Assembly (NCBI GenBank): GCA_003344405.1
Contig: NOWV01000104.1
Location: forward strand, 62,001 to 126,000
Source of the DNA: Trichoplax sp. H2
Lineage: Eukaryota > Placozoa > Uniplacotomia > Trichoplacea
DNA: 64,000 nucleotides
Direction: 5' to 3'
Each line of letters begins with the position of its first letter. Positions within the stretch are counted from its first letter, which is position 1. The notes under the pieces are model-generated. The model saw only the letters and a program-made list of their open reading frames with translations. It ran no database searches and was not told the origin of the DNA. Position numbers and translations under genes: made by a program. Below are positions 1 to 32,200 of the stretch, piece by piece.

Positions 1-17580
<17,580 letters not shown>

Positions 17581-20500
17581 ATTGAGTAAACCCGTGAAAA
17601 ACCACCAACCTAGTCATCAGTTATAATACGTCACAATTACTATAGCAAATTTCTTATACATTAATAACAGCGTTTTACGCACAATGGTCACGAAAATTTT
17701 TAAACTGCAATATTTAAACAAAATAATTCTCCAAGTGTATTTCAGTTAGGCGATTTTAAGAATAAAACACGATATCCATAAACGTCATAAGAGTTGAAAT
17801 GAACATTTATGGCGAATATGAACTTAAAAGTTAGTAGATTAAATAGTTTGAGTTATCTTATAACTAACATAACTTCAAGCTAATATTTTCATCTGTTAAA
17901 GTTTTACAAAGTTTAATGAAAGTTAGATCTTATCGATGAATTGGCGTAAATAGCTATTTCTTACCTAAATTTTAATAATTTGAAATTATATCAGCCGGAT
18001 AAAGTAGTATGAAAAATTCGACCCAATTCTTTTCTTAGTATAAGAAGCCCTAGAGATTGCCCTATGATGCGAGTGGCTTTAGTATACTAATGAGGATGAG
18101 TATAAAATGAATAAGATGATAAATGATCGATCCTTGCGGTATTTTTCGATTTTAGCCGACCCGTCTCATTCCGTTTATTTATTCACGTGTTTTTTTTCGA
18201 GCTCTCTGTCAATTAAAAGTAGAAATGCCGTCATTATTTACTTTTATAAATTGATTACTAAGCTTATTATCTTAAAATTGTCAGATTTGAGTTGTTGTTC
18301 TCCTAATTTCCGACCTAAACAGTATCTGCATGAAAACTTTCATCAGATTTCGCCAGCATGTGGTTTCTCAAATCTTGATAGAAATAATAACGGCAGAAGA
18401 CTGTTGGACTACATATAGATCGCAAGCTTATATTAAATAATACTTATTTCATTCTGGTAGCCTTATATATTTCTTATTGAAGTAAGTTTTAAACTATAAA
18501 CCTGACGTGACTTTAGACTTACACTTAGGTATCTTAAACTAAGTGATAAATCTGGTACTGTAATCCATAACATATACATCAATATTTTGTAGCTCATGCA
18601 TAAAGACTTTTCTTAGTCAATTCATGACTTTAATAGATTGTACAGGATGACTTTCTTGGTAGGAATATGGTCAACCTAATCGGAAGTACAGATCATTGTA
18701 TAAATAAATAACGAACATGACTCATCCTAGCCAGTAAAATACTTCTTATTTAAATAATTGGTTTTCATGTAATTTCGTACTACGCATGATGTTCACAAAC
18801 TTTGGGGACGTCAAGCTTTACGAACGTGTCGCTGTTTGACCGGAATCTTAACAAAAACAAGCACCTGCTGATATTTTTTGCATAAATATTAGCGTCATAG
18901 ATGTCTGCAATATTATTTTGCATCGCTGAATTGCTTTTTGAATTAATTCGATCAAACATGTCTAGTTCATGCAAATTATTTTGTGTAACGATAATCACAG
19001 TCACAAGCTATCCCTTGTCTACGTATTATATTTACCACAATTATAACAATAAACATATTTTGAAATATCTAGGAGAAAATATACGTAATCTTTTCACAAT
19101 TATAAACGAAGGTATAATTGTCTCATCTATTTATCTTACATAAGAATCTAGGTAAAACGGTATTAAAATTCTTTTTTAATCTGACAAAGTGCCCATGTGA
19201 AGCAAATCGATGGCATTGGTGTCAATACAAACTTATTGGTTTAGCATTTCCTATGGAATTATATCGTTCTATATAACTACTGTATCATGAATTCAGCCTT
19301 AGATATCGGAAAATAGCAAGTTTGTCTACGGTATTATAATAGCAAATAGGAAGTTTTCACCTATAACGTCATGCACAATAAGCGCATTTATCTACAATAC
19401 TTTGATTACTCTTGTTTACCGTATATATCCTGCATTAAATTAAATTACTGCAATCCCTACTAAGCCATGACAAGTATTGGTTGCAATTAAATGTTCCTTG
19501 CTGATATCAAGGACTGCCCAACAGACTGCTATGGAGAATTAAAATAATTAGCCGATCACAAAGTCATGTATTAAAATAAATATTCACCACATTTTCAACA
19601 AATTGATGTCTAACTTAGCAATAATTATGCAAACAGACCAGAAAGTAGGTAAGATTATACCAAATATATAGTACGAACAAAGCAATGAACTAAATAGGCA
19701 TTAAAATTTTTTGAAATTAAATCCATGTTCAGATATTGTATTAGATGTAAAGTTGCTAAGCTAAACATTTCAATTTAGCCGTAAATGTGTATCTAACTAA
19801 GCCGTCTATCAGTAAGGTACAGGCTGACACCATTTAATATCTGTATAACATTTAGCCTACACTGAAGGTATTGCTCTAACAAGAATACTCCATTAAATAT
19901 TCCATAATAACGTATAGAATAGCTTAAAACTCTTACTTAACACTTTATCAAGCAATTCTTAAGATGTAATTTATGTTCAAACAGCATAAATAAGGAATAC
20001 AAAATTTACGCTATCGGCCAATATTTCTGTACAGTCTTACTGAATTGAAGTGGTATATAGCATATCTATGCTATATTGAAGGATGTATATGCACAAAATT
20101 AAGTTGTATACAGTACATTACATTGATAAACTAGACAGCACTACATCACGTAACCATCATGTAACCACCATCTGCCATTGACTGCAGTTACTAGTTATTG
20201 TGGCACAGTTAATTTTGGGTCGCTTTCGCTGGCTCACTATTACCACTCTCTACCTAAATGAGGTGAAACAATAAAAATTCACTTAAACTCTCCAGAATCA
20301 TCCCTGAATATCAATGTCACAAAGTATAGTTCTCAACAAGTAAAGGTACGATTCTATCGCATGTGCTGTCAAGTAAAGATTTATTAGTAGTAGAAAAGTT
20401 TAATTTAGCAAGTTGAATAAACTGTCAATACTATCAAAATCTTCACGATATATCCTGGTAAACTTAAGTTCATTTCTTTCAAGTATGAATACATTATAGC

Positions 20501-20589
20501 CATTTTGAGCCCATCATCTTAATAACTAAGCGTAAGATGTACTGTACCTTGCTCTTTGTAACGTAAATATTGGTGACTATGGATGCTGC
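17581..20589. other. Intergenic stretch, 3 kb
   Basis: This lies between the 5' end of the EGF gene and the 3' end of MICOS10, both on the minus strand. It is AT-rich. Short open frames (for example at 18107-18418 and 18780-19143) have no recognisable domain and no consistent splice partners. The promoter of the EGF gene should be in its left part, but I see no clear element. Confidence 0.5.
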
Positions 20590-21097
20590 CTACTTGACCA
20601 GAAAAATACAGTACAGTACAGGACCATGCAATATTACCTCATATAACTCCGGATATTTGAAAACGTGCTGACAATTTGCGTAGCTCATGCCAAAGCCAGC
20701 ACCAACGCCAAAAGCAATTGGCCAAGGACGACCTAAGGTGATCATAATATTAATCTGTTAACAAATACAAGACAAAGGATGAATTATTTGACAAATTTCA
20801 TCTTACGTTTAAATGCAAGTGCAGAAAACACTATTCCTAAGCCGATTCCAGCTCCTGTAGAGATTTAGAACAAATATGTCAATACAACTGCTATAACAAG
20901 ATAAATGTAGCAATAATAACGAAACTATAACTAGCAAAAGCTGCTCTAGCAATTAACGATGTCATCATTGGTGCATATTTACCGATCTTAACAGCCATGT
21001 CAGTTAGACATTTATCCCACTTTTCGCCCAAATCGTTCTCGTTTGCAACCATATTTGATTCGATTTCAGTCTCCTTCAAAGTGGATAAACCACGCAT
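20590..21097 (-). CDS. MICOS10: MICOS complex subunit Mic10
   Basis: Mic10 is a small inner-mitochondrial-membrane protein that bends membrane at cristae junctions. Three exons are clear: 20983-21097, 20807-20854 and 20732 downward. They encode L-G-E-K-W-D-K-C-L-T-D-M, a first membrane segment G-x-G-I-G-L-G-I-V-F-S, then R-R-P-W-P-I-A-F-G-V-G-A-G-F-G-M-S-Y-A-N-C-Q. Both glycine-rich membrane segments and the N-C-Q-H signature typical of the family are present. The start could be at 21097 or the downstream Met at 21052, which would give a length closer to the usual ~78 residues. The last exon reads to a stop at 20590-20592, but a GTAATA donor after Y-E could send it to an unseen final exon. 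Confidence 0.85.
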
Positions 21098-21148
21098 GCT
21101 CGAAATGAATTCATGTAACTTGCGTGTTCGTGGAATGTTGCCTACTGA

Positions 21149-21376
21149 GTGTACTGTACCGTACTTAGGAGAACTGAGAGAATGTGAGCGCTATATGAGG
21201 GTCTCTAGTGAGCACTGAGCAGTCTCGCCTTCGACGACCGTTATTTTCTTTTGTAACCATAATGTACTGTAAAATACAGTACTATACACTGTAATCTGCA
21301 GTACTGTACACTGTACGGTACAGTACAGTCGTCCAAAGAAATTGACTGTAAGTCTGTAACTGTTTTTACAGTACAG
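21149..21376. promoter_or_regulatory. GTAC-palindrome island upstream of MICOS10
   Basis: Overlapping TACAGTAC, GTACTGTAC and TGTACA motifs cluster here, starting about 50 bp upstream of the MICOS10 ATG and densest at 21262-21329. The same motif mix recurs upstream of several other genes in the window. A regulatory role is inferred from position only. Confidence 0.45.
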
Positions 21377-22673
21377 TTCAATCTAATAACAGCTCTCGTA
21401 TCTACAGGACGCAGTATGAAGAATTTACACTAGCACTTTGCTGATAGACAGTAGTTCTTGACTGTATTGATGGCCTGGTCTAGCCTGCATTTTAATTCAT
21501 TTTTCGGAGATTTTTTTGAAAGTTCTAACGTGATAACAAATACAAAATTATTACAACAGGATACAGTGGTGGAAATAAAACGGCTGCCTACTGCAGCGCT
21601 CTGAGTTAAACATTTTGTTACTTACCGATAGAACTTAATTATGATTATTCCCCACATCCACACGAGCAAATTATTTGATGATCATGAAATAGCTAATTCT
21701 GCATTTATAACATTCAGACTGCTCATTTCTTAGCGATTTTTTCCTGAGAATTATTTAGTTATAGTAAAATCGATATTATCTGTAATTTTCGTGCTGCGAT
21801 TTCAAATTTTATTATCCTTTTTTTTATCAGCTCTCCGAGAATATGGATCAAAAATTGAAATAAAAATTACTGTACGCGTATAATCTATCATGTAGCCGCC
21901 AGATAATAATGACTAGTTGTCCGAGAGAATTGTAAAAATTAAAAATACTTAGGTGCAAATGAAAGCATCTTGTTAAAGCTTTTATATCTTAAGTTAATGA
22001 AATACGAGCTATACTCTTCCTACTAGTAGTAGCTAGTACAACTTTACTCTGAAATTACGTTTAGCAAGTAATTCTCTGTATGCTTGTACCAAAATCCTGA
22101 CCATTGTGTTACAATGGATAAGGAAATAGGAATACTGATATTCGTATACGTTTTTTTACAGTAAATTTTCGTAGCAGTTCTAAGTACAATGTCAACTGAA
22201 TATTTACGAATTGATCTATTTTTTTGGCAGTCGTGTAATATTTACAATTTAAGAGGATTTAGCAATCATTATAGTTGCTCTGTTGAAAAAATAATTTCGC
22301 ATGAACGGCTCGCGGATTCAACAAGCTACCGTAAGTAAGTATAACAGCTATTATTATCACCAATTTACTCCACAGGCAATAAACGACAACTATGTACGCA
22401 CCAGCAGATCTACCGAAATACCATCAAAAGTGTTCCACAATTTGGAAAACGAGCATTTATTTTCAGCTGTACAAATACTACTATATGACATCTATTAATT
22501 ATTAGGTGCTAGTGTAACCCATCAGCCGTAGTAAAGATAATACACTTTTATTACTTGTTTATTAGATATTGGCAAATAGATTGGTTACAATATGTGACCA
22601 CATTCCAAATAGTAAAAGTTATGAAAATGTTACAACGATAAGTGCAAAAATTTAGTATTTATCTGCATTTTCT
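21377..22673. other. Intergenic stretch
   Basis: I see no supported gene here. It lies between the MICOS10 upstream island and the 3' end of the unidentified gene. A short plus-strand open frame at 22301-22498 has no recognisable domain. Confidence 0.45.
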
Positions 22674-24430
22674 TTAAGGTGGTAAAGGAATCAAGCTTCT
22701 GATGATGTTCTCCATTAGACCTACATGTTGTTTTCGTACCTTTTCCGTGCAAGGTATGCAAGCAAAACATTGGCTGTTGAAGAAATCTTTAATCTTAACA
22801 TCGGAATTCTCTATCTCTGATCTAGCCACCTACAGCATAAAAATAAAACGTATGACCCTAATGATAAATCAATCTCTATTATATCTAAGCGGCTATTTTT
22901 AAAATCCTTGACAGACTTTTATTACTATATAACGACTGTTACTATGACTGAAAGATGGCCGTTACTCACATTCGGATGTCTGCCTTGACTTAGTAGTACT
23001 GTTTGAGCACGAGGCAAACTTCGTTTTACCTCACATGTCTTGTAATTTACACTTGAATCTAGTTATCGTTAATAAATTTTGTCAAGCCCAGATAAAAGCT
23101 TCAAAACGCTAAGACATGTTCGATTACTATCAAGATTTGCCACCATAGAAATTGTAACAATGCAAGATTTTTCTCTATTTAGCATAACTACCTCTCGTGC
23201 CGGTTAATAGATCATGGGTGATTACGTCTTCCTCCGTATTGATATTAGCATCGTGATACGAGCTCATTGATGATATTGATATTGCGTCTTGATCCACTTG
23301 AGATACACATTCCATACTAGTATAGTTCTTCCTCGAGAAATTTACATACCTATTCTCTACTCGATCGGTCTAAAAATGATTTAACTCTATCATGTCTAAT
23401 TATTTCGAAGATTTAGCTTTAGGCTTCTTGTAATCAATCCATCAAAGACTTACCGTTAAAAATGTATCTATGATATCTTCCATTGAAGGGCTAACGGGTC
23501 CATTCTATATATTTTAAATGCTTTATAATTACTTTAAGTAATTAATCCTTTACATTAAATTTGTAAATATCCTAAGAAGTAGTCAATAATATCGATGAAA
23601 AGTCGTAGCATTTTTACCGCCAAGGCTGGATTAATACCGTTGTAAAGTAAATCTGGTTGAGACGATGCATAGTCGGTCTATTCAGTTTTAGTAATTAGCA
23701 AATATTGTCGGCGTTAATATCCAGCATTCATGTATTTACTTCTAAATTTTCCTAATGGCACTAAAATGATATTTGTCTGCAGGCTTTCTTGCATGATCTT
23801 ACCGTTGATATTTGATCTTCATTGTTATTTACGTCAGCTACTTGACTTCTTCCAGGGTTAATCTAATTAATCAAGATAGAACTTTCAGGTAAATAGTGAG
23901 ACCATCCTTTGATATTCATTTAACATTTCTTACGGCAGATGGTGCATGTGCAATACCATCCGCGTGATCTGCAATTGGTTCTTCCTATGCAAAAATATCA
24001 AGTAAATGATTATCGAACGGCTATAAAACAATACTACTCCTTGATATCCAATGTTACTCCGTACGATGTTATGTTATTATATCATCCGGTATAAAAGAGC
24101 AGTTTATCCCCACCAGTTCAATAAAGAACTCTCAAAGGCGAACTTAAATTTATACCCACTCTAGCTTAATATAATACTAAATCAGTATGATACTAATAGC
24201 AAATAAAGTTTACTCTCATTATAGTATTATGCTAGGCTATCGCGATATTAACAGAATCTCTTGCTAATTATTCAGAAATTCTATCTAAAGCCCGACCTTA
24301 CTATATTTACTAATGTACTTACTGTCCTAATGTCAATGACTTCGCAAATGTCTTCCACGTAAGGTTCGAAAATATTATCATAGAGAGAATATTCATTTTG
24401 CCAGTCTTCTGCAGTTAGTACACCAGCCAT
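22674..24430 (-). CDS. Unidentified protein made of short exons
   Basis: I do not recognise this protein. ATG at 24428-24430 starts a 36-codon exon with acidic and aromatic residues (E-D-W-Q-N-E-Y-S-L-Y-D-N-I-F). Five short exons follow with good GTAAG-type donors, near 23940-23995, 23810-23880, 23620-23690, 23450-23510 and 23345-23370. These are polar and acidic, rich in Ser, Asn, Asp, Ile and Thr. A longer exon at about 23190-23325 comes next, then one near 22975-23030. The last exon, from about 22835 down to the TAA at 22674-22676, includes C-F-A-C-I-P-C-T-E-K and ends S-L-I-P-L-P-P. Phases join cleanly for the first seven exons. The joins into the last two exons do not agree, so a small exon or a shifted splice site is missing from my model. 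No signal peptide or membrane segment is evident. Confidence 0.55.
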
Positions 24431-26238
24431 GATCTTTCTTATTGATAAGGCAAAGTTTACAGTAATCAATTGATAACGACAAGCCGCCGACTTCTACTTC
24501 ACGAATATTAAATAACTTCACTAATCAAAATCTGCGCACTAAGACCAAATTTGGTTAGTCTATCTTCCCTAGGCTATACGTACAACACATTAATTGACTG
24601 AACATAGAAAATCGGAAGCTACAGTGGTTTATACCATGTTCTTCTTTTTGCAGACCTAGTATTTAGTACGGTATCATAGCAGGGTATTGCTGATAGACAA
24701 TTATATAGTATATTGCACTATCTATAATATATAAGCATACTAAATTAGTAAAACAAATTAAGTATCTAGGAATGTAGGTCATGCAAGGAATACTGTATAT
24801 TTAAACATAAATTATGGTGCAATGCATTATCATCTAAACCCACAATAACCATTTACAATGACCTTAATAAAAACTATTAAACAGATTGTTCTTTAAAGTA
24901 TATCAAATAGCGGATAAAAATTCTTTTATTTCTTACTTTATCGTAATTGCTGACTGTAGATATCACCTTGAATCATAACATGCGTATTTAACGAATAAAG
25001 CCGTACAAAATAAAATAAAATAGCTTTATGATATCACAGATTATTGTGTACATATGTAAGATTCACTGTTTATCAATAAATGTTTATACTTAATCTTTGA
25101 TGATTTATTCAACATCTGAATTGCAATAAATATTTAATTGGAAATACATTACAACGTTATCTTTTCAAGCTTAGGATATAGAGCCTGATTCAAATCATTC
25201 ATTCTATTTAAAGCTAAACGATGGCAAAAAATACACGTGAGTGCTATCTAATAGCAGTCTGTATTATACTTCTAGGTTTCGAGATTATTTTTTGACAGCG
25301 TTTGCTGCAGCCAACCAACTGATAACTCTTAAATTTTCTAACTTTCCTCGAGCTATTTCTGTACTAATATTTGTGATCTAAACGGCTGATAACATAGATT
25401 GATATATGCCCCAATTCAGTCAAAAATTCGATTCTGATCTGCTATGGCCATTAGCCGTCAATAGCGCATATAACAATATAAACGCCTAATTAAGTCAAAG
25501 ATTCCCGGCTATTGCTACTATTGCGAAGTATTGCCCGAAGACACACCGTAAATAAGATTATGATTACCGAATGTAGTGAAACTTGCTATAAGACAGAGCT
25601 CGAGTATTCTGATCATATTTATTGATAAATTATTAGTAGCATAATATGTTAAGTAAAATTTTAACAGAAGAGTATCAAGATATAATGAAATATTTAAAGT
25701 GTGAAAGAAATAGCAAAGAACAGCCGAAAACAATTGATGAGAAATTTGTAATTCAGTAGCACTATTCTCATTTTAACAACAAATAAAAATAGTTCTGCAG
25801 TAGCTACACTGTGTAAACTTTACAACTATTAATGAAATATATTACTTATAACAAAATCACTGAATTATTAAAACGATCCATTCATTAAACACGGTAGGCA
25901 ACATTAAGCATTTACTATATTTATATTCGAAATATCTACAGGACAAATGTATTGTTACAAAGATTTATGGTAACGGCCAATGTTTATAATTAATTAGCCA
26001 TTTTAAAGTAATTCCAATCATTGCATTTAATCAGCTATGAATTTCATAGATGATAATCGATTTTAAGAGCTCAAATGTAAAATTTCCAGATGCACACGTT
26101 GTCATTGGCAATTATACTGGTTTCTTTCAACCACATTTACTCTATAATGTTGAGTAGTAAATACCATTACTTCTAAGCCTTTGAAGTTTATTCGCTAACA
26201 GTTAGGAAAGATGTTGCAGGTATCAACTCATTAAAGCA
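24431..26238. other. Intergenic stretch, 1.8 kb
   Basis: AT-rich DNA between the 3' end of ARMC9 and the start of the unidentified minus-strand gene. No exon, RNA gene or repeat was recognised on either strand. Confidence 0.45.
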
Positions 26239-29200
26239 TTACTTTTTCGAGCTTGGTCGACTTGAAGATTTTGAAGAAGGTTTTTTAAATTGACCTATCG
26301 TTAGCAATGTGAATCATAGAGAAGTTAGTCTTGCATATCTCAGATTATCATTAACATAAAGAAGAGTTGTAGAACTATACGCTCTTACCATCGCTTGTAG
26401 TCGTTTTGGCATGTTTGTCAGAGAATGCTGAGGTTGGACGCGATTGAGTCGGTACACCAGTACTGTGCGTTGGAGTTGGAATGCGATCTGGTTGCGATAG
26501 ATCGGGGGTTCTTGGTATCTTCGGACGGGAAGAAAATGCTGCCGTATATTCAACATTGCTGTAGAGAATCGAAATAAGATTATCTCAGCTTCTTCAAGTA
26601 AACTGTAGCAGAAATGAAATTTCATTGTTATTTTGAATGTATCTCCTACTTTGATCGCACTTTTGCCGAAACTTGTCTAGTTGGCTTTTCCGAAGGTTCT
26701 GTAGGATCGGTATTTTCCGGTTGTATAATTTTTTTTTCCGACTACGCAGACGTAGAATCAATTTTAATTAAAAGTTGGCTATAGGATAAGTTAGCAAACA
26801 AAACTTCTACAGTTTGCTATTCTATAGCTTGCATTGTTATAGTGGCATATTCTAATATTACACCTATACAGCATTATAGGCATAACTACTAAGTATTGTT
26901 CTTCAATGAACCTTGCTATGAATTTAATAACGTAAGTGCTGTTGATACCAATTTCGAGTCATTTTGACTTAGCGTACAACTTAAAGTGAACATATCATTC
27001 GACAACAATACTACGCACAATTTTAAAAGTGATTGTTGTATGAAGTCAGAAGTAAATCACTTGAACACTAACTCACCCCAAGGATCTTAGAGATAACTTC
27101 CGATGCTTTATCATCAACCGCTAGAACAAAATTAAGCAGCAAAGGTATTAAGATCTTTGCATGAAACGAAATAATAAGAAATACTCTCACTTACGTAGTT
27201 GGACCTCCGTGTCATCTGGTGCTTGAGTATCATCAACAGCTTCCTCATCGTCGACCTTTGCCACACGACCTTTTGTCACTGTACCGGGCCTTATTCTGCC
27301 GTCATCACTTTTAGCACTTCCTAATGAAACTGACTTTGCACTACCACTTCGAGTCTTGGGTCGAACAACTTCTACTTCGCCCTTTCTACTAGGGGGGTTA
27401 TTTTGCAGTGAACCAGATCTTTGTTTCGTCTTGCCGCTGTTTTGCGGTGACTGCTTGGATGGCTTAGCTGAACTAAAAGAAGACGTTCGAGGACTATAGT
27501 TTTCTTCAGCTCGCGATTGTGAACGTGGCGATTTATTGGCACCATAGCTGCTAAGCCGACTTGGCATTTTACTAACGGTTAAATCTGCTTGAGAAGCAGG
27601 TCGCGATTTATCTCCACTATTTCCTTCCTCTAGAAATTTGTTAAGTGTAATTATAATCAAAAATGTAGTACTAGAACATCAAGCCGTACACATATTCTAA
27701 CTTCACCTTGTAAGTTCTCTAATCGGACAGACTCTCGAGCAGACTCTATCCCTGTAACCCCATCACTGCTTGCCATTTTATTTAAGAAAACAAAGCTCAA
27801 ATATCTCTTACAAGTGCAAGCATTTTATAACATTCTAAATAAATTACATTGTGACATAAATTTTATTCATGTTGGCTCCATAACTTACCCTTGATAGCTT
27901 TGCTTTAATTTAGCTGTAAGACACAGATTGCAATAGAAATGTCAAAAGGTAAATATATCATTAATGACTAAAATATAGGAAAATCCACTAACACTGCAGT
28001 ACGATAAGAGTGTCATGAAAGCGAGTACAAGTTCAACACAATTATGCTATACGATTACTTGATAATTTAAGTAATAATATGATAACTTTATTAAATTACA
28101 GTTACCAGTAAAAATTGTAGATGGTGTAATCGGTCGTTGTAGAGGCCCATCGTCAATACTATGAGTAATTCCCTACATTAGAAGGGTACTTTATCAAATT
28201 TCACATTACGACTGATAGTAAGAAGTAATAACAATTTCACGAAGTAAAATTACCCTTTCTCTTTTCTTGTGCTTAACACCTAGAGCCTACAGCCATGTAA
28301 CAGGTAAAACTGCATATTTAATAAAAAAAGATCAAGCCACTAACTGATATAATCAATGTTTAAAAAAAGTTTGATACCAACTAAGGTTAAACATACCACC
28401 GAATATCTGACTTTTAAAAGATTTTCACCATATAAATCCCCGTCATCTGGTACAATATTGTCGTCCTTGTCGATGTCCTCCTCGAGAGTTTCTTGATCAT
28501 CCTGTAAAAGATATTTGATGAACTTTTCGTTATGGAAACGATCTTATTCGACCTTAAATAAGTACTTTTACATTATATAGTACAATTTCATTAACTGGTT
28601 ATCGTAACATTCAAAAGGGCTAACTGACATCATCGTCTTCTTCGTCCTCGTCATCTGAAGCTGCATCATCTTCTTCATCGTGTCTGTTTTCTGCAATTGT
28701 ATGAGTTTAACTATTAATATGATAAGTATTAGCCGTCGAGATTTAGGCACCAAATCTACCTGAGTTTAATTGTTTTAAAATAAATTCCATTTGACGTCTT
28801 TCTTCAGCGTTACTATCACTCTGATAATAATTGAGCATGTCTTCCAATCCCTTGATAACATTATAGCCGATTGATATTAAACTAAGCCAAACTACCTACT
28901 ATTTTTGATTGATATCTTACTAACCATGGCTTTAGCCTCTTCACGAATTGTAGGTCTTGATAAAATACTATACAGTGCACCATTAACGTAAGGTCGAACC
29001 TATTGTAGCGTTCACGACAAAAGTAAGATTACGCAGTAATAGTCACACTTAAAAAGCGTAAATCCTTTACTGTGTTTCAAAAATTAAGATTTTAATAGAT
29101 TTGACATACTTCGCGGTTTTCATGCCCTAAGAGATCGCAAAGAACTTTTAAGACAGCACTGGCTTTACTTTCACAACGAATCTTTCCTGTAACAGGATTT

Positions 29201-32200
29201 TAAAATATCAATAATTATATCAAAATCAAATGCGGGTAATATTGACCTGATAGAGAAGAAGTTACCTGCTTTTCGTAGGCAGAGATTCATCAATAGAGCC
29301 ACAGAATACTCCAAAAAGTAATCGGACATAGATTCATTGTTTCCTAAAGCACCGATAAGCCATTCAATGAAACCTTCAAGGATCATTTGGGTCTGAAATT
29401 TCCTTCTGCGGAATCAAACATTGTTCAAAATACAAAACTATCAAAGATTTTTACTAAATATATGTTGACTGTCGCAGTAAATTATATTATTTGCTTATGA
29501 ACAGTAGTGTTGACCTTAAACTTAGTTTTTGCACGCAACCAAGTAGATTTTCCATTGATAAATCATTGAATTTATTATTTTCCATGCTTTTTTTCAAAGC
29601 ATGAATCAATCTTTCACTCCTACTTAGATACGTACGCCCTGATTTTGATATTATCATAAATGATATTACATGTTAGTTTATAACTTATCAGCTATCCGGC
29701 CCTATGATGTCATGATGTAACCTAGTAGTAGTATTTACCAGCGCTTAATGATGCAATCGCATTAAGAAATCTTGCAAGACTTTGCCTCAATAATCCTTCA
29801 TTTAGTAATTCTAAAAGCGTATCCTGCGTGTATATGCGGTTAAAAGGAGAAATTTTTCTAGGTTACTGTCAATTTGAAAGATAGCTGAGAATCGAATCCA
29901 ACCTGATAATTTCCACTTTCCACGCAACCGAGTAAATCGTTTGAAGAATAGCTAGCCATTGTTTCATCACGGTATTCAATGGATGATGCTTTGGTAATTC
30001 TCTAAATAAATCCAAATAATCAAAATCTCGTAAGTATAAAAAGGCTAAGGATCAAAGGGTACTGTGGTTATATGGCTCACCCAACGAAGTGCTTGCAACA
30101 GAAAACCTTTAGCCGGGTCGCTTTCCGTGGATATGTCTAGTTTTATTTTATTGAAGTCTAATACAGTTGGTTCGTTACTTCCATCCATAGAAGATCTCTC
30201 TGGTTTCAATCTATAATTAATGGAAAAACTGGAACTTTAGCGGTTAATGTAATATCTACCACATTACTTTAAATCTGCTTGCAACAATATGCAAACATGT
30301 AGATGCTGGATTAGAATAATATTAATAAACGGACATGGATGTGCTTTCATTGATTGCAACAGACTGGCGAAGTAGCGCAGAAGCCTAAAATTGGAATAAA
30401 TAAAATATATTGTGAGCAATAAGACAGTACAGCATGTACACTGTACCGTATAAAAATCTTAATAAAGTACTAGCTATCGCTTAAAGCAAATATATGCATA
30501 TTGCAAGGTTACCGTTCCGGGTCGAGAGATATCCACCGATTGATTGGCAATACTACCGGCAAAAAGACGATTACAAACTGTTCGAAGATACTCCGTTGTC
30601 ACCTAAATACATTATAAGCATGATTGTTACATCAGTATTTATGGACTGAAATTATGCACTTGTGCAGTTAGTTCTAACCGGTTTCCCTTTAATTGAATCC
30701 TCCATAACATCCACCAATTCTGCAGTAATCCCGATTAAGTTATGATAGTCAGCCTTTGAATAATTACCGTAATGTACATAATTAAAATCAATTTAAATCA
30801 GTATTTTGTAGAATGTCATTGCGAGTGACATCAGTATCAAATAGGTTAGATCCTGTACCTGTATTTTATTGAAACGTTTAATATATTTTACTACACGTTG
30901 TTCACTTGCTTGTAGATTTCGATCAGCTATTGTTCAATATGATAGATAATAATGAGTGTTAACACAACGTTAAAAAAACCCGGTCAAAGATAAAAATATA
31001 ATATACTAAATCCTCACCTCGCTTAATGATCAATTCCTGATTTTTCTGATGTATAAGAGTATTAGTTAAGGTTGTAAAAGATATTGTAAGTTGAGACAAT
31101 TTGGATGCGTGTCAAATTATGTTATATTATTTATAATTCTATGTCGTGAAGTAATAATTAATAAATTCTAAATTTTATCGTCCGTACCGATACTATATCT
31201 GTAAAATCACTCTCAATAAGATAAATATTAAAATAAAAGGATTTCAAAATATAAATTTTCATGATCTTTGGCGAAATATCATACAATAATTACTACAGAG
31301 GGCATATTAAACAAGCATATATTTAAGATCTTACAGGCAGAACTACAAAAAAGTTCTTAGATCTTAAAGTAGCAATTGTTTCTACGTTATATTTGGAACC
31401 GCTTTATATTTTCATTTTAAGGATGTTGAGGTAAAACACAACAAAATGAGGACTTTGAAGGTGAATTGGGTGTAATCATGCCAGGATACGAATAAGGTGA
31501 CCAATTTAGGTTCGTTAGAGACCTTGAGCGTCTGTTTTAAGAAAGCTTCTAGCTTCATTCGTAGATTTGATGACCATTCGGGCTAATAAGGAAATATTTT
31601 GAAATCGTTAGACACATCGATAGAGACAAGACACTATGGTAACATATAGGAGCTTCATTTTGGGTTTGCTATTTTACCTTAAATAAGCTTTTAAACTCTT
31701 CATGATTTCTTAAATCAGGCACAAACGGTAATGCAAAATATGGTAGTAGATCTCTTGATTGACTAAAGTTCGATCCACGATTGTCAAGATACTTTCTAAA
31801 ACGCGCCATACTCTCACTCGCATCCTAATAAGACAAAAAAGTAATATTACTTCTAATTCTAAGAATTATTACAATTAATTAATCGGATAATTTTTTTAAG
31901 GCCGACTAGATAAGATACAATTAGAGAGTATTAGAATAATATATTATAACTAAAGATGTAGCAAATTCGGATTAATCAATTTAGGGTTCTAATAGATTAA
32001 TATACTTTAGGGAATCAATGCCTCAAACATCAAATTTACCACTGTAAAATAAAATTAACGAGAAATGAAATTCCCGCTACAAAACTAGTTTATTCTATTC
32101 TATATTACGTTCAAATGCTTACCAGTGAATCTAAAGGCGATAGCCTTGGATAAATTGCAAAATAAATTTGCAATGAAAATTCTAGTCGTTGACATTCCTT

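Noticed and set aside
18107-18418. A 103-codon plus-strand frame in the intergenic region
   Set aside because: No recognisable domain, low-complexity hydrophobic/Ser composition and no splice partners; consistent with chance in AT-rich DNA.
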